NCBI RefSeq assembly: GCF_026262575.1
Contig: NZ_JAPKFL010000016.1
Location: forward strand, 1-64,000
Reading direction: 5' to 3'
DNA length: 64,000 bases
Source: Streptomyces marinisediminis
GTDB taxonomy: Bacteria > Actinomycetota > Actinomycetes > Streptomycetales > Streptomycetaceae
The notes beneath the pieces are model-generated. The model saw nothing but the letters and a program-made list of their open reading frames with translations. It made no database searches and was not told where the DNA came from. This document shows, in pieces, positions 19,190-26,752 of the stretch. Position 1 is the first letter of the stretch; the number at the start of each line of letters is the position of its first letter. The position numbers were made by a program, and so were the translations under genes.

Positions 19190-20287
19190 ATGCCAGACGC
19201 TCCGCCCGCCGCCTCCCGCCCGCCGGCCGCCGCCGCCCGCGCCCGCACCGGCATCGGCCTCGCCCTGCTCTCCGCGTTCGCCTTCGGCGGTTCCGGGGTC
19301 GCCGCGAAGCCGCTCATCGAGGCCGGGCTCGGACCCCTGCACGTCACCTGGCTGCGGGTGGCCGGGGCGGCCCTGGTGCTGCTGCCGCTGGCCTGGCGCC
19401 ACCGCCGCCTGGTGCGCGAGCGCCCGGCGCTGCTGGCCGGGTTCGGGCTGCTGGCCGTCGCCGGTGTGCAGGCGTGCTACTTCGCCGCCATCTCGCGCAT
19501 CCCCGTCGGCGTGGCGCTGCTCATCGAGTACCTGGCCCCGGCCCTCGTGCTCGGCTGGGTGCGGTTCGTGCAGCGCCGACCGGTCAGCCGGGCGGCGGGC
19601 GTGGGCGTGGTGCTCGCGGTCGGCGGGCTGGCCTGCGTGGTGGAGATCTGGGCCGGCCTCGGCTTCGACGCCCTCGGGCTGCTGCTGGCGCTGGGCGCCG
19701 CCTGCTGCCAGGTCGGGTACTTCGTCCTCTCCGACCACGGCGCGGGCGCCGACGGCCGCACGCGGCCCGACCCGGCGGGCGTCATCGCGCACGGCCTGCT
19801 CGTCGGCGCCCTGGTGCTGACGGTCGTCGCCCGGCCGTGGACGATGGACTGGCGGGTGCTCGCCGGTCCGGCCGACCTGACGGACGCCACCGTGCCGGCG
19901 GCCGTGCTGCTGGGCTGGATCGTGCTCGTCGCCACGGTGGCCGCCTACCTCACCGGCATCGTCTCCGTGCGGCGTCTGACGCCCCAGGTGGCGGGCGTGG
20001 TGGCGTGCCTGGAGGCGGTCGTCGCCACCGTGCTGGCCTGGGTGCTCCTCGGCGAGCACCTGACGCTGGTGCAACTGCTCGGCGGCGCCCTGGTGCTGAC
20101 GGGCGCGCTCATCGCCCAGCGGGCGACCCCCGCGGCGGCCTCCCCCGCTCCGGTGGCCGGAAGCGGGACGGGAGGGCCGGAGGGCCCGGACGGGCCGGGC
20201 GGAGCGGAGGGCCCGGGCGGGCCGGGCGGAGCGGAGGGAGCACCTCTCCCGGCGGACCCGTTGCCGCGCGGCACGCGGGTCTCGTAG
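19190..20287 (+). CDS. EamA/DMT family transporter
   Basis: A 365-aa membrane protein with two EamA repeats giving about ten helices (residues about 18-310), typical of the RhtA/YdcZ exporter superfamily of amino acids and other small metabolites. The second repeat ends VLLGEHLTLVQLLGGALVL. The tail is unusual: a Gly/Pro/Glu repeat (GPEGPDGPGGAEGPGG) containing a 9-codon duplication. CATAGT sits just before the ATG, so the mRNA may be leaderless. A second EamA gene lies downstream. Confidence 0.88.
   Translation: MPDAPPAASRPPAAAARARTGIGLALLSAFAFGGSGVAAKPLIEAGLGPLHVTWLRVAGAALVLLPLAWRHRRLVRERPALLAGFGLLAVAGVQACYFAAISRIPVGVALLIEYLAPALVLGWVRFVQRRPVSRAAGVGVVLAVGGLACVVEIWAGLGFDALGLLLALGAACCQVGYFVLSDHGAGADGRTRPDPAGVIAHGLLVGALVLTVVARPWTMDWRVLAGPADLTDATVPAAVLLGWIVLVATVAAYLTGIVSVRRLTPQVAGVVACLEAVVATVLAWVLLGEHLTLVQLLGGALVLTGALIAQRATPAAASPAPVAGSGTGGPEGPDGPGGAEGPGGPGGAEGAPLPADPLPRGTRVS
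20191..20238 (+). repeat. 27-bp in-frame tandem duplication in the transporter tail
   Basis: A 21-nt core at 20191-20211 recurs exactly at 20218-20238, with a period of 27 bp (9 codons). It encodes repeated GPGGAEG units, a likely slippage product in a disordered tail. Confidence 0.7.
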
Positions 20288-20297
20288 GCTGCGGCGC

Positions 20298-20333
20298 ATG
20301 CCTCACACCGTGCTGTCCCCGCCCGCCGCTTAG
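20298..20333 (+). CDS. Putative 11-aa leader peptide MPHTVLSPPAA
   Basis: A small frame, ATG to TAG, encodes MPHTVLSPPAA between two EamA genes and 109 bp before the second. Its stop codon lies in the loop of a GC hairpin, and a larger hairpin follows, the layout expected of ribosome-controlled attenuation. There is no clear ribosome site, so translation is unproven. Confidence 0.5.
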   Translation: MPHTVLSPPAA

Positions 20334-20385
20334 GGCGGGCGCCTTTCGCGTGCGACGGCACGACCCCCACGGGGCCGTGCCGTCG
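20320..20385 (+). promoter_or_regulatory. Two hairpins in the leader of the second EamA gene
   Basis: Hairpin 1 (20320-20341): an 8-bp stem CGCCCGCC/GGCGGGCG with the leader stop in its loop, followed by GCCTTTC. Hairpin 2 (20353-20385): a 10-bp stem CGACGGCACG/CGTGCCGTCG extended by CCCC/GGGG after one mismatch. Either could terminate transcription. Hairpin 1 may also serve as the terminator of the first EamA gene. Confidence 0.6.
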
Positions 20386-20442
20386 TCGGGCTGCCCGCGA
20401 ACGAGACGAATCCCTTCCGTCGACTCGTGTGGGAGCCTTTCC

Positions 20443-21498
20443 ATGCAGCACCACTCCACCCCTGCCCCGGCCGTCGGGCGGGGTCTGCTCTTCGTCGTCC
20501 TGTCCGCCCTCGCCTGGGGCACCGCCGGCGCGGCGGCCGCCCTGCTGTTCGACACCAGCGGGCTCGGCCCGGTCGCGCTCACCTTCTGGCGCACCGCGGG
20601 CGGCCTGGCGCTGCTGCTGGCCGTGCGCGCCGTCCGCCGGCCCCGCGGCGGCGCGCGACGCCCCGAGCCCCGGCGGCGCCGGATCGTCCGCATCGCCGTG
20701 ACCGGGCTCGGTCTCACCGTGTTCCAGACCGCCTACTTCGCCGCCGTGGAGGCCACCGGGCTGGCCGTCGGCACCGTGGTGACGCTGGGCGCGGGGCCGG
20801 TGCTCATCGCGCTGGGCGGGCGCGTGCTCATGGGCGAGCGGCTCGGGCGCGGCGGCGGCCTCGCGGTGGCCGGGGCGCTGGCCGGGCTGTGCGTCCTGAT
20901 GCTCGGCGGCACCGACGGCTCCGGGTCGGTGGTGCCGCTGGGCGTGGGGTACGCGCTGCTGTCCGCGCTCGGCTACTCGGCGATGACCCTCTACATCCGG
21001 GCCCACGGCCGCCAGGGCTCCGGCGGGGACCCGTTCGGCACCACCCTGGCCGCCTTCGCCGTGGGCGCCGTGCTGCTCGCGCCGCTCGCCGCCGTCGAGG
21101 GGCCGTGGCCGCAGGCGCAGGACCTGGGGTGGTCGCTGGCCCTGATGGCCTACGTGGCCGCGGTGCCGACCGCGCTCGCCTACGGCCTGTACTTCGCGGG
21201 GCTGGCCGTCGTGCGAGCCGCCACCGCCTCGGTGATCGCCCTCATCGAGCCGGTCACCGCCGCGGCCATCGCCGTGACGCTGCTCGGCGAGCACCTCACG
21301 CCGTTCACCCTCGTCGGCACGGGCGTGCTGTTGACGGCGGTGACGGCGCTGGTGCTCGCCGAGTCCCGGGCGGGTTCAGCCCCGGGTGTAGCCCGTGAGG
21401 TAGTCCGGGGCGGGGATGCCGGGCTCCAGGTCACCGGCGGGGACGGGGGCGCCGTGGACGGTGGCGACCGGCAGCAGCCCGCTCCAGTGGGGGAGTGA
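20443..21498 (+). CDS. EamA/DMT family transporter
   Basis: A 351-aa polytopic membrane protein with two EamA domains and about ten helices (RGLLFVVLSALAWGTAGA... to VTLLGEHLTPFTLVGTG). Probably a small-molecule or amino-acid exporter; the substrate is unknown. It is distinct in sequence from the EamA gene just upstream, and the possible peptide leader between them suggests separate control. The C-terminal 40 residues are hydrophilic and Gly-rich and come from 123 bp that overlap the convergent PPOX gene. Confidence 0.86.
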   Translation: MQHHSTPAPAVGRGLLFVVLSALAWGTAGAAAALLFDTSGLGPVALTFWRTAGGLALLLAVRAVRRPRGGARRPEPRRRRIVRIAVTGLGLTVFQTAYFAAVEATGLAVGTVVTLGAGPVLIALGGRVLMGERLGRGGGLAVAGALAGLCVLMLGGTDGSGSVVPLGVGYALLSALGYSAMTLYIRAHGRQGSGGDPFGTTLAAFAVGAVLLAPLAAVEGPWPQAQDLGWSLALMAYVAAVPTALAYGLYFAGLAVVRAATASVIALIEPVTAAAIAVTLLGEHLTPFTLVGTGVLLTAVTALVLAESRAGSAPGVAREVVRGGDAGLQVTGGDGGAVDGGDRQQPAPVGE

Positions 21499-22050
21499 GA
21501 GGTCCTCGGGCTCGTCGCCGGGGTCACCCGTGCGCAGCTTCGCGGACACCTCCGACAGCTCCAGGGCCAGCACCGCCGTGGCGGCCAGCTCCTTGCGGTT
21601 CGCCCGCCGGGAGTCGGCCGACCGGCCCGGTATGACGTGGTCCACCAGCGCGTCGAGGACGCGCGCCTTCTCCTCCGGGTCCGTCACCGGGGTCGCCGTG
21701 CCGTGCACCATCACCGAGCGGTAGTTGACCGAGTGGTGGAAGGCCGAGCGGGCCAGCACGAGCGCGTCCACGTGCGTCACCGTCACGCACACCGGCAGCC
21801 CCGGGTCCTCGCGCGCCGCGTTCAGCGGTCGGGAGCCGGTGGAGCCGTGCAGGTACAGCCGCTCACCGACGCGGGCGTACAGGGTGGGCAGCACGACGGG
21901 CCGCCCCTCGCGCACGAAACCCAGGTGGCACAGGTAGCCCTCGTCCAGGATCGCGTGCACCAGCTCCCGGTCGTAGGAGGCGCGCTCCGGGCTGCGGGTG
22001 GGGACGGTGTACGGCGTCGGTGCGTAGGAACCGGCGGCGCTGGTGGACAT
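21376..22050 (-). CDS. Pyridoxamine 5'-phosphate oxidase family (FMN split-barrel) protein
   Basis: A 224-aa flavin-binding protein of the Nim-like PPOX class. After a short N-terminal arm, ILDEGYLCHLGFVREGRPVVLPTLY begins the split barrel, and HGSTGSRPLN and RSVMVHGTA follow. These proteins bind FMN or F420 and reduce diverse substrates; true PdxH activity is unlikely from this subfamily. The start has AGGAAG about 4 nt upstream. It diverges from a MocR-type regulator, a frequent pairing that suggests control by it. Confidence 0.87.
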   Translation of the reverse strand: MSTSAAGSYAPTPYTVPTRSPERASYDRELVHAILDEGYLCHLGFVREGRPVVLPTLYARVGERLYLHGSTGSRPLNAAREDPGLPVCVTVTHVDALVLARSAFHHSVNYRSVMVHGTATPVTDPEEKARVLDALVDHVIPGRSADSRRANRKELAATAVLALELSEVSAKLRTGDPGDEPEDLSLPHWSGLLPVATVHGAPVPAGDLEPGIPAPDYLTGYTRG

Positions 22051-22255
22051 CGACTTCCTGCCTCCTCAGGCGGACGCCGGAGTGCGGTGCCCGTGGGCAC
22101 GGTCACCGCACGCCGGCGCCCTGGAACGTGCGGTCCGCTGCGAACCGGCGGTGCTTCTCGGCCGGCGGCGCCTGCGCGCCGCCGCCTGTCGAGGCGCCGG
22201 GCCGTCGAACCGCGACGGTTTTCGAACGACTTTGAATTAGTGCATACTGTTGTTT

Positions 22256-23587
22256 GTGCTAGGAGACTACCGGATCGAAGGGCGGGGCGCAGCCGACATC
22301 GCCGCCAGCATCGAACGCGGCGTCGGCGACGGGGCGCTGCCGCCCGGCCACGCGCTGCCGCCGCTGCGCGCCCTGGCCGGCACGCTCGGCGTCAACCCCA
22401 ACACCGTCGCCGCCGCCTACCGCACGCTGCGTGAGCGCGGCGTCGTCGAGACGGCCGGTCGCCGCGGCACCCGGGTGCGGGCGCGCCCGGCCAGCACGCC
22501 ACGCGAGGCCATCCAGGTGGCGGCGCCGGAAGGCGGCCGGGACATCGCCCAGGGCAACCCCGACCCCGCGCTGCTGCCCTCGCTCGGCCCGGCGCTGGCC
22601 GAGGCCGCGGACCGGTACGCCCGGCGGCCCACGCTCTACGGGGAGCGGGCCGTGAGCCCGGAGCTGGCCGCGCTCGCCCGCGCGGGCTTCGACGGCGACG
22701 GGGTGCCCGCCGGGCCGGTCGCCGTCACCTCCGGTGCCCTGGACGCCGTCGAGCGCGTGCTCACCGCCCACCTGCGGCCCGGTGACACCGTCGCCGTGGA
22801 GGACCCCGGCTGGGGCAGCCTGCTCGACCTCGTCCCCGCGCTGGGCCTGCGGGTGCTGCCGGTCGCCGTGGACGACGACGGGCCGCTGCCCGGCGCCGTC
22901 GCGCGGGCGCTGGAGCGGGGGGCCCGCGCGCTGGTGGTCACCGCCCGCGCGCAGAACCCCACCGGAGCCGTCGTCGGCCCCGAGCGCGCGGCGGCGCTGC
23001 GCGAGGTGCTCGCCGCTCACCCGGCCACCGTGCTCATCGAGGACGACCACGGGCACGCCATCGTCGACCAGCCCCTGCACCCGCTGTGCGGCGTCACCTC
23101 ACGGTGGGCGCTGGTGCGTTCGGTGGCCAAGGCGTACGGCCCCGACCTGCGGCTCGCGGTGCTCACCGGGGACGCCGTCACCCTGGACCGGGTGGAGGGC
23201 CGGCAGCGCCTGGGCTCGGGCTGGGTCAGCCGGCTGCTCCAGGACGCGGTGGCGCACCTGTGGCGCGAGGGAGCCGTGGACCCGGCGGCGGTGGCGCGGG
23301 CCTACGGCGACCGGCGCACCGTGCTGCTGGACGCGCTCGCCGCGCGGGGGGTGCGCGCGCACGGCCGCTCCGGCATGAACGTGTGGGTCCCCGTACCCGA
23401 CGAGTCCGCCGCCGTGGCGGGGTTGCTCCGGGGCGGCTGGGCGGTGGCGCCCGGCGCCCGCTTCCGGGTCGCCACCCCGCCCGCCGTCCGGCTCACCGTC
23501 TCCGGCCTCGACCGTGCCGCGCTGACCTCCCTCGCCGCCGCCCTCGCCGCCGCCGTGCACCCGGGCGAGCACCGCCGCTACGGCTGA
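22256..23587 (+). CDS. MocR/PdxR-type regulator (GntR helix-turn-helix fused to aminotransferase fold)
   Basis: A 443-aa protein. Residues 1-70 form a GntR winged helix (LPPLRALAGTLGVNPNTVAAAYRTL). The rest is a class I aminotransferase fold with the PLP lysine K292 in RSVAKAYGPDLRLA. MocR proteins sense PLP or a related amine and control vitamin B6, GABA or transport genes. GTG at 22256 is preferred; TTG two codons earlier is possible. A CATACT box about 8 nt upstream suggests a leaderless transcript. It is divergent from the PPOX gene, its likely target. Confidence 0.88.
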   Translation: MLGDYRIEGRGAADIAASIERGVGDGALPPGHALPPLRALAGTLGVNPNTVAAAYRTLRERGVVETAGRRGTRVRARPASTPREAIQVAAPEGGRDIAQGNPDPALLPSLGPALAEAADRYARRPTLYGERAVSPELAALARAGFDGDGVPAGPVAVTSGALDAVERVLTAHLRPGDTVAVEDPGWGSLLDLVPALGLRVLPVAVDDDGPLPGAVARALERGARALVVTARAQNPTGAVVGPERAAALREVLAAHPATVLIEDDHGHAIVDQPLHPLCGVTSRWALVRSVAKAYGPDLRLAVLTGDAVTLDRVEGRQRLGSGWVSRLLQDAVAHLWREGAVDPAAVARAYGDRRTVLLDALAARGVRAHGRSGMNVWVPVPDESAAVAGLLRGGWAVAPGARFRVATPPAVRLTVSGLDRAALTSLAAALAAAVHPGEHRRYG

Positions 23588-23733
23588 CCCGGACGGGCGC
23601 CCGGCGCTGTCACGCAGCGGCTTTGGCCCGCGTGCCCGGGGGCGGGCGGGCCGGCAGCGCGTCCCGGCGGGCGGCCGCCCGGCGCGTGCGGGGCAGCCGC
23701 CCGCCGGCGTCCGGCGTCCCCCGGCGTCCGGCG

Positions 23734-24285
23734 TCAGGAGTCCCTGGCGTGGCGGATGGCGTCGCGTGCGCGGTCGGTGACGGCGGCCAGCGGGCCCAGG
23801 GAGAGGTTCTTGGCCGCCGACTCCACGCCGGGGTGGGGACGGGTGGGCGCGGTCGACTCGGCCGCCTTGACGGCCTTGGCCATGGTGGCGAGCTGCCGCT
23901 CGTCCGCGGTGCGGAGCAGGTGGGCGAACTCGTAGCGCTCCTCGGCGCGCGCGTGCTCCATGACCGCCATGCGCAGTTCGAGCAGCAGGGGCAGGAAGCC
24001 CTCGTCCTCGGTGTCCATGTCGTCCAGCCGGGCGAGCATCTCCTTGGCCTCCCGCTCCTCCGCCAGCCGGTCCTCGGCGACGCCGTCGCCGCCGTCGACG
24101 TTGCGGCGGGTGTAAGGGTGGACGACCTCCTCCTCGGCGGTCTCGTGGACGGCCAGCATGCGCACGAGCTCGCGGAAGGCGTCGCGGCGGGCGTCGCCGG
24201 TGGTCTGCTCGACCTTGTCGAACAGGTTGCGGATCTCGCCGTGCTGGTGCCGCAGCAACGCGACGACGTTCGTGTCGGGGTTCAT
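23734..24285 (-). CDS. Hemerythrin HHE domain protein
   Basis: A 183-aa helical protein. Residues about 8-130 form a four-helix hemerythrin bundle with the expected ligands: H13 and H15 region (LLRHQHGEI), HETAEEEVVHP and EHARAEERYEF. Such proteins bind a di-iron centre and act in oxygen, nitric oxide or oxidative-stress sensing. The ATG is supported by AAGGAGGAG. The remnant of another minus-strand gene ends 27 bp before it, so it may once have been second in an operon. Confidence 0.88.
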   Translation of the reverse strand: MNPDTNVVALLRHQHGEIRNLFDKVEQTTGDARRDAFRELVRMLAVHETAEEEVVHPYTRRNVDGGDGVAEDRLAEEREAKEMLARLDDMDTEDEGFLPLLLELRMAVMEHARAEERYEFAHLLRTADERQLATMAKAVKAAESTAPTRPHPGVESAAKNLSLGPLAAVTDRARDAIRHARDS

Positions 24286-24312
24286 CTCGCTCCTCCTTCG
24301 CCGGTGCCCGCG

Positions 24313-24495
24313 TCAGCCGCGCTCGCGCAGGGCCGCGACGGGGTGCTCGCCCTCGGTCTCCAGGCGGTACTCCCGCCCGGCCTCCTCCCGCTGGCGCTCC
24401 ATGACCCGGTCGCTGGGCGCCGCCTCACCGCCCATCAGGGCCTCCTGCATCGCCTCGAACCGCTCGTGCGTGCCCAGACCCAGCAGCCCGCCGAC
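24313..24495 (-). pseudogene. C-terminal remnant of an unidentified gene
   Basis: About 60 in-frame codons ending in a stop read LGLGTHERFEAMQEALMGG and then SDRVMERQREEAGREYRLETEGEHP, a composition of genuine protein rather than a GC shadow. Upstream on this strand the sequence switches at about 24490-24500 into a different gene on the opposite strand, so the 5' part is missing. It ends 27 bp before the hemerythrin gene. I do not recognise the family. A short in-frame start that would make this a complete small gene was not found. Confidence 0.5.
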
Positions 24496-25188
24496 GGCTG
24501 GGCCCGGGTCTACTTCACCGGCTACACCCTCTTCACCCTGGGGACCGGCGACTACGTGCCCGGGACCGCCTGGACCCAGGTCGCCACCACCCTGGCCGCA
24601 CTGACCGGCCTGTTCGTGGTCACGCTCTCCATCACCTACTTCGTGCAGGTCGTGCAGGCGGTGGTCCACAAGCGGGAAGTGGCCCAGCACATCCACACCC
24701 TCGGGCGGGACGGAGCGGACATCGTCGTCGGCGGCTGGACGGGTGAAAGGTTCAGCCCCATGTTCGACCAGCACCTGGTCTCCCTGACCGCGCCGCTGCT
24801 GCGGCTCGCCGAGCAGCACGTCGCCTACCCGATCGTGCAATACTTCCACGCGCCGTCCCCGCGGAAGGCGCCCGCGTGCGCCGTCGCCGCGCTGGACGAC
24901 GCCCTGCTGCCTCTGCGGTACGCCCTGCCCGCCGACGCCCGCCCCGACCCGTCGGCGACCGGCCCGCTGTGGCTGGCCGTGGGCCAGGTGCTGCGAACCC
25001 TGCGGCCCTTCTTCCCCGCGGCGGTTCGCGAGAAGCCCGAGGTCCCGCTGTCGGCCCTCCGGCGAGCGGGGCTGCCCACCGTGGACGAGGCCGAGTACCG
25101 CGGCGCCGTCCGGGACCACGCCGAGCGCCGCCGGCTCCTCCGGGGCTTCCTGAGCAGCGACGGCTGGGACTCCCGGCACGGCGCCTAA
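24496..25188 (+). pseudogene. N-terminally truncated potassium channel-like protein
   Basis: The frame carries GWARVYFTGYTLFTLGTGDYVPG, a pore helix plus TLGTGD selectivity filter, then a long inner helix (ATTLAALTGLFVVTLSITYF) and a cytoplasmic domain of about 170 residues. The outer membrane helix and start region that should precede the pore are absent; instead the sequence immediately upstream belongs to a minus-strand gene remnant. No convincing start codon or ribosome site lies near 24496. A broken two-helix channel gene is the simplest reading; a fused functional product cannot be excluded because the frame stays open upstream. Confidence 0.6.
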
Positions 25189-25407
25189 CCGGACGCGGCC
25201 CCGCGTGCGCCTCCTTCCGGGCGCGCACCCGGCTACTCCCGCGGGGGCGGTGCCGGCGCCGGTGGCCGTCCCCGGCGCCCCCGGCTCCCGGCCACCGCAC
25301 CCGCGTGCGCCGCTGCGGCCCACCGGGGCCGCGGCGCCCCTCCGTCCGGCGTGTGCGGGGCGGCCGACCGTGGATTAACAGGTTGCGCACCCGTATAGCC
25401 TGGGGAA

Positions 25408-26226
25408 ATGCTCCCCGAAGTCACCGCCACGCGGTATGTGACGCCTCTGCGCGAGGGCGGCTCGCTGCCCGGGATCGTCGAGGCGGACGATCTGGGCACC
25501 TACGTCATGAAGTTCACCGGTGCGGGGCAGGGCCGCAAGACCCTGGTCGCGGAGGTGATCTGCGGTCGGCTGGCACAGCGCCTGGGCCTGCGGGTCCCGG
25601 AGCTGGTCGGTCTCCAGCTCGACCCCGTCATCGGCCTGAGCGAGCCCGACGAGGAGGTGCAGGAGCTGCTCAAGGCCAGCGGTGGCCTCAACCTGGGCAT
25701 GGACTTCCTGCCCGGCTCGCTGGGTTTCGACCCGCTGGCCTACCAGGCGGACGCCGCCGAGGCCGGCCGGATCGTGTGGTTCGACGCGCTGGTGGGCAAC
25801 GTCGACCGCTCCTGGCGCAACCCGAACCTGCTCGTCTGGCACGGCGACCTGTGGCTCATCGATCACGGTGCCACGATGATCTGGCACCACAACTGGCCCA
25901 CCGCCGCCACCGTCGCCACGCGCCCCTACGACGCCTCCGACCACGTCCTGGCGCCCTGCGGTCCCGACCTCGCGGGCGCCGCTGCCGCCCTCGCCCCGCG
26001 CGTCACCGAGGAGCTGCTCGCCGCCTGCGCGGCGGACGTCCCCGACGAGTGGCTGGTGGACGAGCCCGGCTTCACCTCGCCCGATGGCGTACGGCGGGCC
26101 TACACCGAGGCGCTGCTGCGCCGGGCGGAGGGCCTGGTGGACTGCGTCACCATCGGCGCGCCGACCGCGGACCGGCCGTCGCGCGCGCCGGGCTGGCTGA
26201 CGGGGAAGCCGGAGGCGGGCCGATGA
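25408..26226 (+). CDS. HipA-like kinase family protein
   Basis: A 272-aa protein of the HipA kinase fold. A lysine in YVMKF (K35) fits the ATP site. The catalytic loop is VGNVDRSWRNPNLL (D133, N138/N140) and the metal motif is LIDHG (D152). HipA toxins phosphorylate tRNA synthetases, but this protein is shorter than HipA (about 440 aa) and has no HipB antitoxin beside it. A TATAGC box lies 8 nt before the ATG, so the transcript may be leaderless. It overlaps the following DUF3037 gene by an ATGA, a pairing seen widely in bacteria. Function unknown. Confidence 0.83.
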   Translation: MLPEVTATRYVTPLREGGSLPGIVEADDLGTYVMKFTGAGQGRKTLVAEVICGRLAQRLGLRVPELVGLQLDPVIGLSEPDEEVQELLKASGGLNLGMDFLPGSLGFDPLAYQADAAEAGRIVWFDALVGNVDRSWRNPNLLVWHGDLWLIDHGATMIWHHNWPTAATVATRPYDASDHVLAPCGPDLAGAAAALAPRVTEELLAACAADVPDEWLVDEPGFTSPDGVRRAYTEALLRRAEGLVDCVTIGAPTADRPSRAPGWLTGKPEAGR

Positions 26227-26654
26227 GCGACCGTCACGTGTTCGAGTACGCGCTGCTGCGGGTGGTGCCCCGCGTGGAGCGCGGCGAGCTGGTCAACGCG
26301 GGCGTCCTCGTGTACTGCCGGGCCCGGTCCTTCGTCGTGGCCCGTACCGCGCTGGACGAGGTGCGGCTGCTGGCCCTGGACCCGTTCGTGGACCTCCCCG
26401 GGGTGCGGGCGGCGCTGTGCGCGGTGCGGCGGGTGTGCCGGGGCGGCGCCGAGGCCGGGCCGGCCGGGGGCGACGACGCCGGGCGCCGGTTCCGCTGGCT
26501 GGTCGCGCCGCGCAGCACCGTCGTGCAGCCGGGCCCCGTCCACACCGGGCTGACGGCCGACCCGGCGGCGGAGGCCGAGCACCTCCTGGACGTGCTGGTC
26601 CGCGCGCCCCGCGAGGGCACGGCCCGGCGTACCGCACCTCCCGGCGAGCGGTGA
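26223..26654 (+). CDS. DUF3037 family protein
   Basis: A 143-aa protein starting MSDRHVFEYALLRVVPRVERGELVNAGVLVYCR, the family's diagnostic N-terminus, followed by a helical segment and PRSTVVQPGPVHTGLTADP. Its start overlaps the stop of the HipA-like gene (ATGA), so the two are translationally coupled and probably act together. No catalytic residues are evident; it could be a regulator, substrate or cognate partner of the kinase. Nothing in it resembles an HTH antitoxin. Confidence 0.83.
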   Translation: MSDRHVFEYALLRVVPRVERGELVNAGVLVYCRARSFVVARTALDEVRLLALDPFVDLPGVRAALCAVRRVCRGGAEAGPAGGDDAGRRFRWLVAPRSTVVQPGPVHTGLTADPAAEAEHLLDVLVRAPREGTARRTAPPGER

Positions 26655-26666
26655 GCGGGGCCACCG

Positions 26667-26695
26667 TTGACAGCGCTCCGGCAGGCTTCTAGCGT
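26667..26695 (+). promoter_or_regulatory. Strong sigma-70-type promoter for the fabG pair
   Basis: TTGACA (26667-26672) and TAGCGT (26690-26695) are 17 bp apart, a near-consensus vegetative promoter. Downstream, TAAGCGGTTGCTCA (26714-26727) has partial two-fold symmetry and could be a TetR-type operator. Confidence 0.7.
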
Positions 26696-26752
26696 CACGT
26701 CTGCCAAAGGTACTAAGCGGTTGCTCACCTACGAGGACGAGGAGGCCCAGCG

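Noticed and set aside
25408..26654. Classical HipAB toxin-antitoxin module
   Set aside because: The second gene is DUF3037, not a HipB-like helix-turn-helix antitoxin, and the kinase is too short for HipA.
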